A DNA stretch of 64,000 bases from positions 62,001-126,000 of the forward strand of contig NZ_ATWJ01000010.1 of the NCBI RefSeq assembly GCF_000421185.1, read 5' to 3'. Below, in pieces: positions 26,297-34,012 of the stretch; the first letter of the stretch is position 1, and each line of letters opens with the position of its first letter. Source of the stretch: Ornithinimicrobium pekingense DSM 21552. Its GTDB lineage: Bacteria > Actinomycetota > Actinomycetes > Actinomycetales > Dermatophilaceae. Made by a program: the position numbers and the translations under genes. The notes beneath the pieces were generated by a model. The model had not been told where the DNA came from. It saw only the letters and a list, made by a program, of their open reading frames with translations, and ran no database searches.

Positions 26297-26842
26297 TCAG
26301 GGCCCGAGCCGGGACGGCCCCTCCCCCGGTGCGGTGCCCGGGGCAGGTTCCTCGGCGACGACCTCGCCCTCGATGACCTGCCCCCTGCCCGGAGCCTCGC
26401 TGCGACGGGACCGGGCCGGTCCGCCCGGTGTCCCGCCCAGACGGAGGGCCTGCTGCGCCACCAGGACCTGCAGCAGGCGCCGGGCGAGCGGGCGCGTGAA
26501 CGGCAGCACCAGGAGCAGTCCGACGACGTCGCTGAGGAACCCCGGCAGGATGAGCAGGAAGCCGCCGGCCATCACCAGGATCGCGTCCGTCACCTCGTCC
26601 GCGGGCATCCGCCCCGACTCCACCGCCCGCTGCAGGGCTCGCACGGTGCGCCCCGTCTCGCGACGGGCCAGCCAGGCGCCCACGAGCGCCATCGCGACCA
26701 GCAGCCCGACCGTCCACAGCAGCCCGATCGAGCGTCCGACGGCGACGAGGACCACGATCTCGAGCAGGGGCAGCAGGATCAGCGCGGCGAGCAGCCAGCG
26801 CAGGATGCCGGGCCGGCGTCGCGAGGTGGGTGCAGCGGTCAC
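26297..26842 (-). CDS. fxsA: FxsA family membrane protein
   Basis: 181-residue small membrane protein of the FxsA family, named for overproduction-linked F exclusion of phage T7. It has about three hydrophobic segments: ILRWLLAALILLPLLEIVVL, LLWTVGLLVAMALVGAWLAR and VMAGGFLLILPGFLSDVVGL. The last is the conserved GGxLLxxPGFLSD motif. It overlaps the ppm1 stop by GTGA. The C-terminal ~35 residues are hydrophilic. Molecular function is unknown. Confidence 0.87.
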   Translation of the reverse strand: MTAAPTSRRRPGILRWLLAALILLPLLEIVVLVAVGRSIGLLWTVGLLVAMALVGAWLARRETGRTVRALQRAVESGRMPADEVTDAILVMAGGFLLILPGFLSDVVGLLLVLPFTRPLARRLLQVLVAQQALRLGGTPGGPARSRRSEAPGRGQVIEGEVVAEEPAPGTAPGEGPSRLGP

Positions 26843-27636
26843 GTGTTCTCCTCCAGGTGGTGCCACCCGGTGGAACGCCCTGCGCGCCCGAGACGTTCCC
26901 GCAGCTGCCGGGCCCGGCGCTGCACACCCCATACCCCCACGCGCACCGCGGCCTCCCGCACGATCGACCGGTCCATCTTGGAGGTGCCCACCTCCCGCTC
27001 GATGAAGGCCACCGGGACCTCGACCACGCGCAGGCCGCGGTCGAGCGCGCGCAGCGTCAGGTCGACCTGGAAGCAGTAGCCCTGCGAGGCGACCGCGTCG
27101 GTGTCCATCGAGCCCAGCGCAGCCGCCCGGTAGACCCGGTAGCCCGCGGTGGCGTCGCGCACCGGGATGCCCAGGGCGAGCCGGGCGTAGGTGTTGGCGC
27201 CCACCGACAGGACCCGGCGGTCCAGCGGCCAGTTGTGCACCGATCCGCCGGGCACCCAGCGCGAGCCGATGACGACGTCCGCGTCAGCCGCGGCCGCCAG
27301 CAGCGCCGGCAGCTGCTCGGGCCGGTGGGAGCCGTCGGCGTCTATCTCCACCACGGCGTCGTAGCCCCGCTCGAGGGCCCACCGGAAGCCCGCGAGGTAG
27401 GCCGGGCCCAGGCCCTCCTTGCCGGGGCGGTGCAGCACGTGGACCTGCGCGTCGCGGGCGGCCAACCGGTCGGCGACCTGGCCGGTGCCGTCGGGACTGT
27501 TGTCGTCGAGGACCAGCACGTCGGCCGCCGGGACCGACGCCCTGATGCGGCCGACGATCATCTCCACGTTGCCGACCTCGTTGTAGGTCGGCACGCACAC
27601 GCACACGCGCTCCACGGGGGGCCGGCTCGGGGTCAC
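26839..27636 (-). CDS. ppm1: Polyprenol monophosphomannose synthase (dolichol-phosphate mannosyltransferase-like)
   Basis: 265-residue family 2 glycosyltransferase that transfers mannose from GDP-mannose to polyprenyl phosphate for lipoglycan and protein mannosylation. VCVPTYNEVGNVE is the nucleotide-binding start, VLDDNSPDGTG follows, and EIDADGSH holds the metal-binding DxD. The domain ends with SKMDRSIVREA, typical of Ppm/DPM1. In M. tuberculosis this domain is fused to Lnt; here they are separate genes overlapping by GTGA, which supports one membrane complex. Confidence 0.9.
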   Translation of the reverse strand: MTPSRPPVERVCVCVPTYNEVGNVEMIVGRIRASVPAADVLVLDDNSPDGTGQVADRLAARDAQVHVLHRPGKEGLGPAYLAGFRWALERGYDAVVEIDADGSHRPEQLPALLAAAADADVVIGSRWVPGGSVHNWPLDRRVLSVGANTYARLALGIPVRDATAGYRVYRAAALGSMDTDAVASQGYCFQVDLTLRALDRGLRVVEVPVAFIEREVGTSKMDRSIVREAAVRVGVWGVQRRARQLRERLGRAGRSTGWHHLEENT

Positions 27637-29162
27637 CGGGGCAGCCTACGTGCCGGGCGGGGCCCGGGCCGCCACAGCATCCCCAGCAGCACCACGAGCC
27701 CGGCGGCGGGCACGACCCACGGTCCGGTGCGCACGGCCAGGGTCTGCTCCGAGCGCAGCGGCAGCTCACCGAGCAGCGTGGCCTCGGTGTAGAGGCCGGT
27801 CCGCTGGTGCACCGTGCCGTCCGGGCTGATCAGGCCGGAGACGCCGACGTTGCTGATGTGCACGACCGACCGCCCGTGCTCGACGGCACGCACGCGCGAG
27901 GCGGCGATGTGCTGCACCGCCTGGTCGCCCTCGCCGAACCACGCGTTGCTCGTCGGCACGACGAGCAGCTCGGCTCCCCCGGTGACCACGTCCCGCACCG
28001 CAGGGTCGACGACCACCTCGAAGCAGATCCCGAGGCCGAGCTCTACCTCTCCCCCGTCGCGCAGCGGCACGGTCAGCACACCCGGCTCCTCCCCCGCGGC
28101 GAAGTCGGTGATCCGGTCCACCCACGGGCTCAGGTGGCGCATGAGGGGACGCAGCGGCATCACCTCTCCGAAGGGGGCGAGGTAGATCTTCTCGTAGGTC
28201 CCGTCCAGGCCCTTCCCGGGCAGATAGCTGAGCAGCATGTTGAAGGGCGCCGACCCGCCCTGGCGCGAGGTCGCCCCGACCAGCACCGGAGCGTCGACCG
28301 CGTCGACCGCCTCCATGATGCGTCGCTCGACCTCCTCCCCGTGCTCGGGGTGGAGGGGGTCGAGGTCGCTGGCGCCCTCGGGCCAGAGCACGACGTCGGG
28401 GTATGGCGCCGCGCCCTCCTCGATCTGCTCCGCCAGGTCCGTGGTCCGGTCGGTGTAGCGGCGCAGCATCTCTCCCCGGTCCGCCGTCAGGGTGCGGGTG
28501 TAACCCTCCGGGATGTCGCCCTGCACCGCCGCGACGCGCAGCGGCTCCCCGGCCGTGGGGCGGGGCACCAGCAGCGGCGCGAGCACGAGGGCCAGGAGGG
28601 CCACCGAGGCCGCCAGGGCCGCCCGGGGCCGGGCGTGTCGCGGGTCGGCCAGCCGCTGCACGGTCAGGGCCAGCAACCCGCCCGCCAGGGCCACCAGGAA
28701 GCCCAGGCCCGGGACGGCGACGAGGCTGACGGCGCCCAGCATCGGGGAGTCGGCCTGGCTGAAGCCCAGGCGGGCCCACGGAAATCCGCCGAAGGGGGTG
28801 ACGGCGCGCCCGTACTCCATCAGGACCCAGGCGGCGGCCCCGACGAAGGGTCTGACCGCTCCCCCGCGCTGCAGCAGCGTCAGGAGCACCCCGAGAGCTG
28901 CCGGGTAGAGGGCGGAGGCGGCGCTCATCGCGAGCCACGGGGCCGCCCCGGCGTAGGTGGAGGCCCAGGTGAACATCGGGGTGAACCACGCCAGGCCGAG
29001 CACGAGCCCGCCTAGGCCCCCGACCCACCACCGCGCCCCCGCCGTGGCCAGCGCCAGGGCGCCGCAGCCGACGACGGCGAGCCACCACACGTCATACCCG
29101 GGAAAGGCCAGCCAGAGCGCCACCCCGCCCAGCAGGGCGAGCAGGAGGCGGTGAGGCAGCAC
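27633..29162 (-). CDS. lnt: Apolipoprotein N-acyltransferase
   Basis: 509-residue Lnt that adds the third acyl chain to lipoproteins at the outer face of the membrane. About six N-terminal helices are followed by a nitrilase domain with the catalytic Glu in LWPEGASDLD, Lys in YEKIYLAPFGE and Cys in GICFEVVV. I chose GTG 29162 because TAGGCT ends 7 bases before it, giving a leaderless start right before the first helix. The open frame continues ~36 codons upstream without family character. It is the first gene of lnt-ppm1-fxsA. Confidence 0.9.
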   Translation of the reverse strand: MLPHRLLLALLGGVALWLAFPGYDVWWLAVVGCGALALATAGARWWVGGLGGLVLGLAWFTPMFTWASTYAGAAPWLAMSAASALYPAALGVLLTLLQRGGAVRPFVGAAAWVLMEYGRAVTPFGGFPWARLGFSQADSPMLGAVSLVAVPGLGFLVALAGGLLALTVQRLADPRHARPRAALAASVALLALVLAPLLVPRPTAGEPLRVAAVQGDIPEGYTRTLTADRGEMLRRYTDRTTDLAEQIEEGAAPYPDVVLWPEGASDLDPLHPEHGEEVERRIMEAVDAVDAPVLVGATSRQGGSAPFNMLLSYLPGKGLDGTYEKIYLAPFGEVMPLRPLMRHLSPWVDRITDFAAGEEPGVLTVPLRDGGEVELGLGICFEVVVDPAVRDVVTGGAELLVVPTSNAWFGEGDQAVQHIAASRVRAVEHGRSVVHISNVGVSGLISPDGTVHQRTGLYTEATLLGELPLRSEQTLAVRTGPWVVPAAGLVVLLGMLWRPGPRPARRLPR

Positions 29163-29169
29163 GGGGCAC

Positions 29170-29175
29170 AGCCTA
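29170..29175 (-). promoter_or_regulatory. -10 box of leaderless promoter for lnt (TAGGCT)
   Basis: On the minus strand TAGGCT ends 7 bases before GTG 29162, just where the family's first helix begins. Confidence 0.55.
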
Positions 29176-29431
29176 CGTGCGCGCACAGGGAAAGACCCCG
29201 GCACGTCGTGGCGGCACCGGTAGGGTTCGGTGCCGCGCCCGTACGCGGGGGTGCGGCCGGGCCCCGGCACCTTTGGGGCCGGTCCGTGGCGGCTGGCGGC
29301 CGTCCTCGGTTCCGTTGTCTACTCGGTGCGCGGGGCCCTGGCACCCCCAGGTACGTCTTCGACGTGTCACGGGGACGTCATGCAACGTAGGTCGGGCGGA
29401 CACCCGCTGTCAACCCTCCCGCTGACCTGCT

Positions 29432-29577
29432 TAGACGCTTGAATGCGCTGGTCAGCGGCGGAGGAACCGGGGTGACCCGCGGGTCAGTTTCTCCTGATGT
29501 CGGCGTGTCACGCACGACACGCCGGGGCGGGTGGGGTAGGCGTCACACGACGCACCCTGGGAGCCACCTGTGCGCCG
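29432..29577 (+). ncRNA. Candidate ydaO/yuaA-type (cyclic di-AMP) riboswitch, apparently orphan
   Basis: Elements appear in ydaO order: ACGCTTGAAT at the 5' end, a small hairpin CGCTG-GT-CAGCG (29446-29457), GGAGGAACC (29460-29468), GGGGTGACCC (29469-29478), internal hairpins, then GCACCC (29552-29557) and AGCCACCTG (29563-29571). B. subtilis and Thermoanaerobacter ydaO RNAs share the GAAT - hairpin - GGGGGACC or GGAGGAACC - GGGGU order and a 3' GCACCC..AGCUAAC block. The P1 stem is weak (CGC/GCG plus one mismatch). No gene follows on this strand; it would transcribe antisense into kal. Identified from memory of the consensus only. Confidence 0.45.
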
Positions 29578-29628
29578 GGGGTCGGGGTGCCGGCGGCGCG
29601 CACGGGGTCGTGGCCCGCGTGACGAACC

Positions 29629-30060
29629 TCACGCGGGCGGGGGTACCACCACGGTCCCCCGCGCCCGTGTCGCCAGGACAGGCGGCTCCAGGACGTCCGC
29701 GGCCGACACGCCGCGCGAGGGGTCGTCGGCCCCGCGTGCGGTGACGAGCACCTCGAACTCCATCTCCCGGCTGCGGGACCCGACCCGGACGAGGCGTGCC
29801 CGCACCTCGAGGCAGTCGCCCGCCCGCACCGGCGCCAGGAACTGGACGTCGGAGTAGGACGCGAAGAGGCCCTCGTCCCCGTCGGTGCGGATGCACAGCT
29901 CGGTGGCCACGTCGCCGAACAGCGCCAGGCTGTAGGCGCCGTCGACGAGGTTGCCGGCGTAGTGGGCGTGCGAGAACGGCACGTAGCGGGCGTGGGTGAC
30001 GCCCATGCCGACGACGGCCGGCCGCCCCGCCGGGGTGCCCTGGACGGACGGGGTGCTCAT
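29629..30060 (-). CDS. kal: 3-aminobutyryl-CoA ammonia lyase
   Basis: 143-residue hot-dog-fold enzyme of lysine fermentation that removes ammonia from L-3-aminobutyryl-CoA to give crotonyl-CoA. HAHYAGNLVDGAYSLALFGD and VATELCIRTDGDEGLFASY match the Kal family closely, as does VQFLAPVRAGD. The length equals that of clostridial Kal. The start ATG overlaps the kamE stop by ATGA. It is the last gene of the kdd operon, which supports the assignment over a general thioesterase. Confidence 0.88.
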   Translation of the reverse strand: MSTPSVQGTPAGRPAVVGMGVTHARYVPFSHAHYAGNLVDGAYSLALFGDVATELCIRTDGDEGLFASYSDVQFLAPVRAGDCLEVRARLVRVGSRSREMEFEVLVTARGADDPSRGVSAADVLEPPVLATRARGTVVVPPPA

Positions 30061-30836
30061 GCGCTGGTCCTCTCGGTCTGGCGGGCGCCGCGCGGCTGGT
30101 CACCGGTCAGGGCGTGCACGAGGTAGGAGGCGACCTCCGAGGGGGTCGTGCCCTTGCCGAAGATGCGGTCCACCCCCAGGGCGGCGGCCGTGCCCTCCTC
30201 GAAGCGGGGCCCGCCGGCGATCAGGAGCGGCACCGTGCCCGCGGGGTAGGCCTCCCGGAAGGCGGCGGACATCTGGGTGGTGTTGTGGATGTGCGCGTCC
30301 CGCTGGGTGACGACCTGGGAGACGAGCACCGCGTCGGCGTTCTCCTCCCGGGCGCGCTCGACGAGATCGGGCACGAGGACCTGCGCACCGAGGTTGACCA
30401 CGTGGATCTCGGAGTAGTACTCCAGGCCCTTCTCCCCCGCGAACCCCTTGATGTTGAGGATCGCGTCGATGCCGACGGTGTGCGCGTCGGTGCCGATGCA
30501 CGCACCGACGACCACCAGCGGGCGGCGCAGCCGCTTCTTGATCGTGGTGTTGACGTCCTTGGCCGACAGCAGCGGGAAGTCGCGCTCGACGACCTGCACG
30601 GCCGACAGGTCGACGAGGTGGGTGACGCTGCCGTAGACGACGAAGAAGGTGTGGCTCGGTCCCATCGCCTTGGCGTGCACCAGCAGCGCCGGCGACAGGC
30701 CCATCTTGCCGGCCAGCTGCAGGGCGGCGCCCTCGGCGCGCTTGTCGTGCGGGACCGGCAGGGTGAAGGAGACCTGCACCATGCCGTCGCCGGTCATGTC
30801 GCCGTAGGGGCGGACGACGGTGGGCTGCTCGCTCAT
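30057..30836 (-). CDS. kamE: Lysine 5,6-aminomutase, beta subunit
   Basis: 259-residue B12- and PLP-binding subunit. With KamD it shifts the terminal amino group of beta-lysine to give 3,5-diaminohexanoate by an adenosylcobalamin radical mechanism. GTDAHTVGIDAILNIKG holds the cobalt-ligating His119 and, 11 residues on, Lys130, matching His133 and Lys144 of the clostridial enzyme (the PLP aldimine lysine). The cobalamin domain continues with VNLGAQV and LLIAGGPRFEEG. Coupled to kamD and kal by 4-base overlaps. No cobalamin synthesis gene is nearby. Confidence 0.93.
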   Translation of the reverse strand: MSEQPTVVRPYGDMTGDGMVQVSFTLPVPHDKRAEGAALQLAGKMGLSPALLVHAKAMGPSHTFFVVYGSVTHLVDLSAVQVVERDFPLLSAKDVNTTIKKRLRRPLVVVGACIGTDAHTVGIDAILNIKGFAGEKGLEYYSEIHVVNLGAQVLVPDLVERAREENADAVLVSQVVTQRDAHIHNTTQMSAAFREAYPAGTVPLLIAGGPRFEEGTAAALGVDRIFGKGTTPSEVASYLVHALTGDQPRGARQTERTSA

Positions 30837-32446
30837 CGGGTGCCCTCCTCCAGCATCGTGGTCGCGGGGTTGTCGTAGCCGTCGGCCCGTCGGGCGACCC
30901 CGTCCAGGCCCTTGCCCTGGTCCTTGGGTCGCTTCATCAGGCCGAAGGTGCCGTCGCCGATGGCCTCCAGCAGCGGGGTGGAACCGGACGCCTTCGCCAC
31001 CTTCTCGTCGGTGATCTTCTCGAGCAGCTCCACGGCCTCGGAGAGGACCTGCCGGGCGCGGGTCTGGATGAAGCCGTCACGCGGCGGGTGGAAGTCCTCG
31101 GTGAGACCGCCGGCGGCGCGCTGCACGTAGCGCACGTTCTGCAGGGCCAGGTCGCGGTCGGAGAGGAACGGCGTGACGACGGCCTCGGTCATCATGCCCA
31201 CGAGGAGGATGGACTGACCGGTCATCGCGCCGACGAGGTTGAAGAAGCCGTCGAGCAGGTAGCCCTTGAAGATGTCGCCGGTCATGTGCTTGGTCGGCGG
31301 CATCCACTTCAGCGGGGCGTCCGGGAAGAGCTGGCGGGCCAGCAGCGCGTGGGCCAGCTCCATCCGGAAGGAGTCGGGCAGGTCGGGGTTGATCTCGAAG
31401 GCGTGGCCCAGGCCCAGCTGCCAGTCCTCCAGGCCCGCCTCGCGACCGAAGTACTCGTTCATCAGCTGGGAGACGGTGACCGTGTGCGCGGCCTCGACGG
31501 CGTCGGCGGTGGTGAGGTAGTTGTCCTCGCCGGTGTTGATGATGATGCCGGCGCGGGCGTGGATCTGCCGCGAGAAGCGCTGGTCGACGAAGGTGCGGAC
31601 CGGGTTGATGTCGCGGAAGAGGATGCCGTACATCGAGTCGTTGAGCATCATGTCGAGCCGCTCCAGGCCCGCGAGCGTGGCGATCTCCGGCATGCACAGG
31701 CCCGAGGCGTAGTTGGTCAGCCGCACGTAGCGGCCCAGCTCCTTGCTCACGTCGTCGAGCGCCGCCCGCATGAGGCGGAAGTTCTCCTGCGTGGCGTAGG
31801 TGCCGGCGAAGCCCTCGCGGGTGGCGCCCTCGGGCACGTAGTCCAGCAGCGACTGGCCGGTGGACCGGATGACGGCGATGACGTCGGCGCCCTCGCGCGC
31901 CGCGGCCTGCGCCTGCGGGATGTCCTCGTAGATGTCGCCGGTGGCGACGATGAGGTAGACCCAGGGCCGTTGCGGCGGGTCGCCCAGGCGTCCGACCAGC
32001 CGGTCGCGCGCCGCGCGCTGGCGGTCGATGCGCTGCAGCCCGGGTCGGACCGCGGCGCGGGCGGCCCGGCGGGCGCCGCTGAGCTCACCCTTCTTCTCCG
32101 GTATGCGGAAGCTCACCGAGCCGGCGGACGCCTTCTGGGCCAGGGTGAGCAGGTCGGGCGCCTCGTCGCGGCGCAGCGCGTCCCACACCGGGGTGGTCAC
32201 GCCGTGCTCGAGACCGACCTGGTCGCGGACCGCGTCGACCAGGTGGTTGACCCACGGCACGCGCTCGTGGTCGGCACCGGCCAGCCCGGCCAGCCGCAGG
32301 GTGGCTCTCTCGACCGACACCGTGGTGTGGCTGCGGGCGATGTCGACGACGGGCCGACCGAGGCGGCGGGCCAGGGTGCGCGCCTTGCGCACCACCCTGG
32401 GATCGAGCTCCAGCCGCGGGGGCGGGGCGACGGTGGTGGGGCTCAC
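30833..32446 (-). CDS. kamD: Lysine 5,6-aminomutase, alpha subunit
   Basis: 537-residue large subunit forming the TIM barrel that covers adenosylcobalamin and PLP. Family stretches: KARTLARRLGRPVVD near the N terminus, DVIAVIRSTGQSLLDYVPEG, LGRYVRLTNYASGLCMPEIA, and LKWMPPTKHMTGDIFKGYL. The length is close to clostridial KamD (about 516). GTG 32446 follows the amidohydrolase stop directly, and its end overlaps kamE by ATGA. It needs the KamE subunit for activity. Confidence 0.93.
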   Translation of the reverse strand: MSPTTVAPPPRLELDPRVVRKARTLARRLGRPVVDIARSHTTVSVERATLRLAGLAGADHERVPWVNHLVDAVRDQVGLEHGVTTPVWDALRRDEAPDLLTLAQKASAGSVSFRIPEKKGELSGARRAARAAVRPGLQRIDRQRAARDRLVGRLGDPPQRPWVYLIVATGDIYEDIPQAQAAAREGADVIAVIRSTGQSLLDYVPEGATREGFAGTYATQENFRLMRAALDDVSKELGRYVRLTNYASGLCMPEIATLAGLERLDMMLNDSMYGILFRDINPVRTFVDQRFSRQIHARAGIIINTGEDNYLTTADAVEAAHTVTVSQLMNEYFGREAGLEDWQLGLGHAFEINPDLPDSFRMELAHALLARQLFPDAPLKWMPPTKHMTGDIFKGYLLDGFFNLVGAMTGQSILLVGMMTEAVVTPFLSDRDLALQNVRYVQRAAGGLTEDFHPPRDGFIQTRARQVLSEAVELLEKITDEKVAKASGSTPLLEAIGDGTFGLMKRPKDQGKGLDGVARRADGYDNPATTMLEEGTR

Positions 32447-34012
32447 TCAGGCTCCTTCTCGCTGGTAGGCGGTGACGCCGGCGACGACGGTGCGCCGCGC
32501 CACGGGCAGGGGGTGGTCGGGGGCGTCCAGGACGGGCAGGCCGGTGGCGGGGTCGGTCCGGACGGGGTGCCCGGAGCCGTCGTCCCAGACGACGTAGGTC
32601 GCCGGCGCGCCGACGCGCAGCTCGCCACCCTCGCGTCCGGCCAGCTCGTAGCCGGCGCGGGTGTGGGCCGCGACCGCCTCGGCGACGGTGAGGCGCTGGC
32701 CGGGGTTGTGGTGCCAGGCGGCGGCACGGACCGCCGCCCACGGGCCGAGGGGCGTCACCGGGCTGTCGGAGCCGAGGGCGACGTGCACCCCCGCGTCGAG
32801 GAGGGTGCGCAGCGGCACCGCCCGCAGCGCCCGCTCGACGCCCAGGCGTGCGGCATACATGCCGTCCTCCCCGCCCCAGAGGCCGTCGAACATGGGCTGC
32901 ACGCTGGCCCAGATGCCGAGCTCGGCCATCGTGGCGACCACGTCGGGGTCGGGCAGCTCGACGTGCTCCCAGCGGTGCCGCACCGCGCGCAGCGCCTCGA
33001 GGCCGACCACGTCGGCCGCCGCGCGGAAGCCCTGGGCCATGGTCCGCAGGGCGGCGTCACCGATGACGTGACCGCCGGCCTGCAGGCCGGCGCGGGTGCA
33101 CGCGACGGCGTGGTCGCGGACCTGCTCGGCCGTCAGGTAGCCGTAGCCCGTGTGCGGCTCCTCGGCGTAGGCCTCCTGCAGGTGGGCGGTGAAGGACCCG
33201 AACGACCCGTCGGCGCACAGGTCGCCGGCCAGGCCCAGCACGCCGAGGAACTCGGCCAGCTCAGCCGCGGTGGTGGAGTCGTCGGCCAGCTCGCCCCAGT
33301 AGGTGACGACGTCGGGCACGTCGGGCCGCTGCCCGGCCTCCAGGACGTGCCGAATGTCGTCGTGGCTCGTCAGGTGGGAGGCCCCGGTCTCGTGCAGCAG
33401 GGTCAGGCCCCGCCGGGCGGCCGTGCGCAGGGCCAGCTCGAGGTGACGCTCACGGTCCGCGGGGGTCATCGAGGAGGTGAAGGCGTTGGTCACGGCGGCG
33501 AAGGCGTCCCGGCGCACGACGCCCACGCCATCCCAGCCGTCGAGGTCACGGGCACGGGCGATCGTCGCCATCGCCGTGGAGACGCTGGCGGAGTGCGCGT
33601 CCACGCGCGGCATGTAGACGACCCCGCCGTAGGAGGCCCGGTCGAGCTCGGCGGAGGTGACGGGGCGCTGCTCGGCCCACCGGGTCTCGTCCCAGCTGTG
33701 CGCGTAGATCGGCCGGCCGCGGGTGCGCCGGGCGGCGTCCTCGACGAGCCGCAGCGCCTCGGCGACCGAGGACGTGCCGGACAGGTCGACACCGTCCAGG
33801 CCCTGGCCGGTCATGGTCAGGTGGACGTGCGCGTCGCAGAAGCCGGGGGTGACGAGGGCACCACCCAGCTCGACGACCTCGTCCACGGTGTCGCCCCCCG
33901 GGGCCTCGTCGTCGGGCCCGAGCCACGTGACCCGGTCGTCCTCGACGAGCATGGCGGCCGCCGCTGCTCCGTCGGCCGCCGCGACCACACCACCGCGCAG
34001 AAGAGTCCTCAC
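32447..34012 (-). CDS. YtcJ-type amidohydrolase inside the lysine operon
   Basis: 521-residue metal-dependent amidohydrolase of the YtcJ group. PGFCDAHVHLTM carries the H-x-H metal ligands, ETGASHLTSHDD and GGHVIGDAALRTM further histidines, and VALGSDSPVTPLGPWAAV the catalytic aspartate. It is not one of the known lysine-fermentation enzymes. It overlaps the kdd stop by GTGA and abuts kamD, so it is expressed with them. Possible jobs are removing an N-acyl group or a lactam from a pathway compound, but no evidence shows which. No signal peptide. Confidence 0.85.
   Translation of the reverse strand: MRTLLRGGVVAAADGAAAAAMLVEDDRVTWLGPDDEAPGGDTVDEVVELGGALVTPGFCDAHVHLTMTGQGLDGVDLSGTSSVAEALRLVEDAARRTRGRPIYAHSWDETRWAEQRPVTSAELDRASYGGVVYMPRVDAHSASVSTAMATIARARDLDGWDGVGVVRRDAFAAVTNAFTSSMTPADRERHLELALRTAARRGLTLLHETGASHLTSHDDIRHVLEAGQRPDVPDVVTYWGELADDSTTAAELAEFLGVLGLAGDLCADGSFGSFTAHLQEAYAEEPHTGYGYLTAEQVRDHAVACTRAGLQAGGHVIGDAALRTMAQGFRAAADVVGLEALRAVRHRWEHVELPDPDVVATMAELGIWASVQPMFDGLWGGEDGMYAARLGVERALRAVPLRTLLDAGVHVALGSDSPVTPLGPWAAVRAAAWHHNPGQRLTVAEAVAAHTRAGYELAGREGGELRVGAPATYVVWDDGSGHPVRTDPATGLPVLDAPDHPLPVARRTVVAGVTAYQREGA

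Larger units (their letters stand above)
29163..29628. other. 466-bp non-coding structured region between lnt and kal
   Basis: No convincing gene. From left to right: the lnt -10 box, a 9-bp hairpin (29211-29219 / 29228-29236), and a GGCCCC / GGGGCC hairpin (29260-29280) that competes for part of the same sequence. Then come an inverted repeat CCGCTGACC / GGTCAGCGG (29419-29458), a candidate ydaO-type riboswitch (29432-29577) and a 9-bp hairpin (29501-29524). The hairpin may also end the kal transcript. Confidence 0.5.

Noticed and set aside
29163-29628. RNase P RNA, tmRNA or SRP RNA in the structured gap
   Set aside because: Length fits RNase P RNA, but the conserved GAGGAAAGTCC block, the tmRNA ends and the SRP GGTCAGG/GGAAGC core are not present on either strand.
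29543-30103. A 186-residue minus-strand frame overlapping kal
   Set aside because: Kal in the other frame matches its family well and is coupled to kamE; this one is a Arg/Pro-rich shadow.
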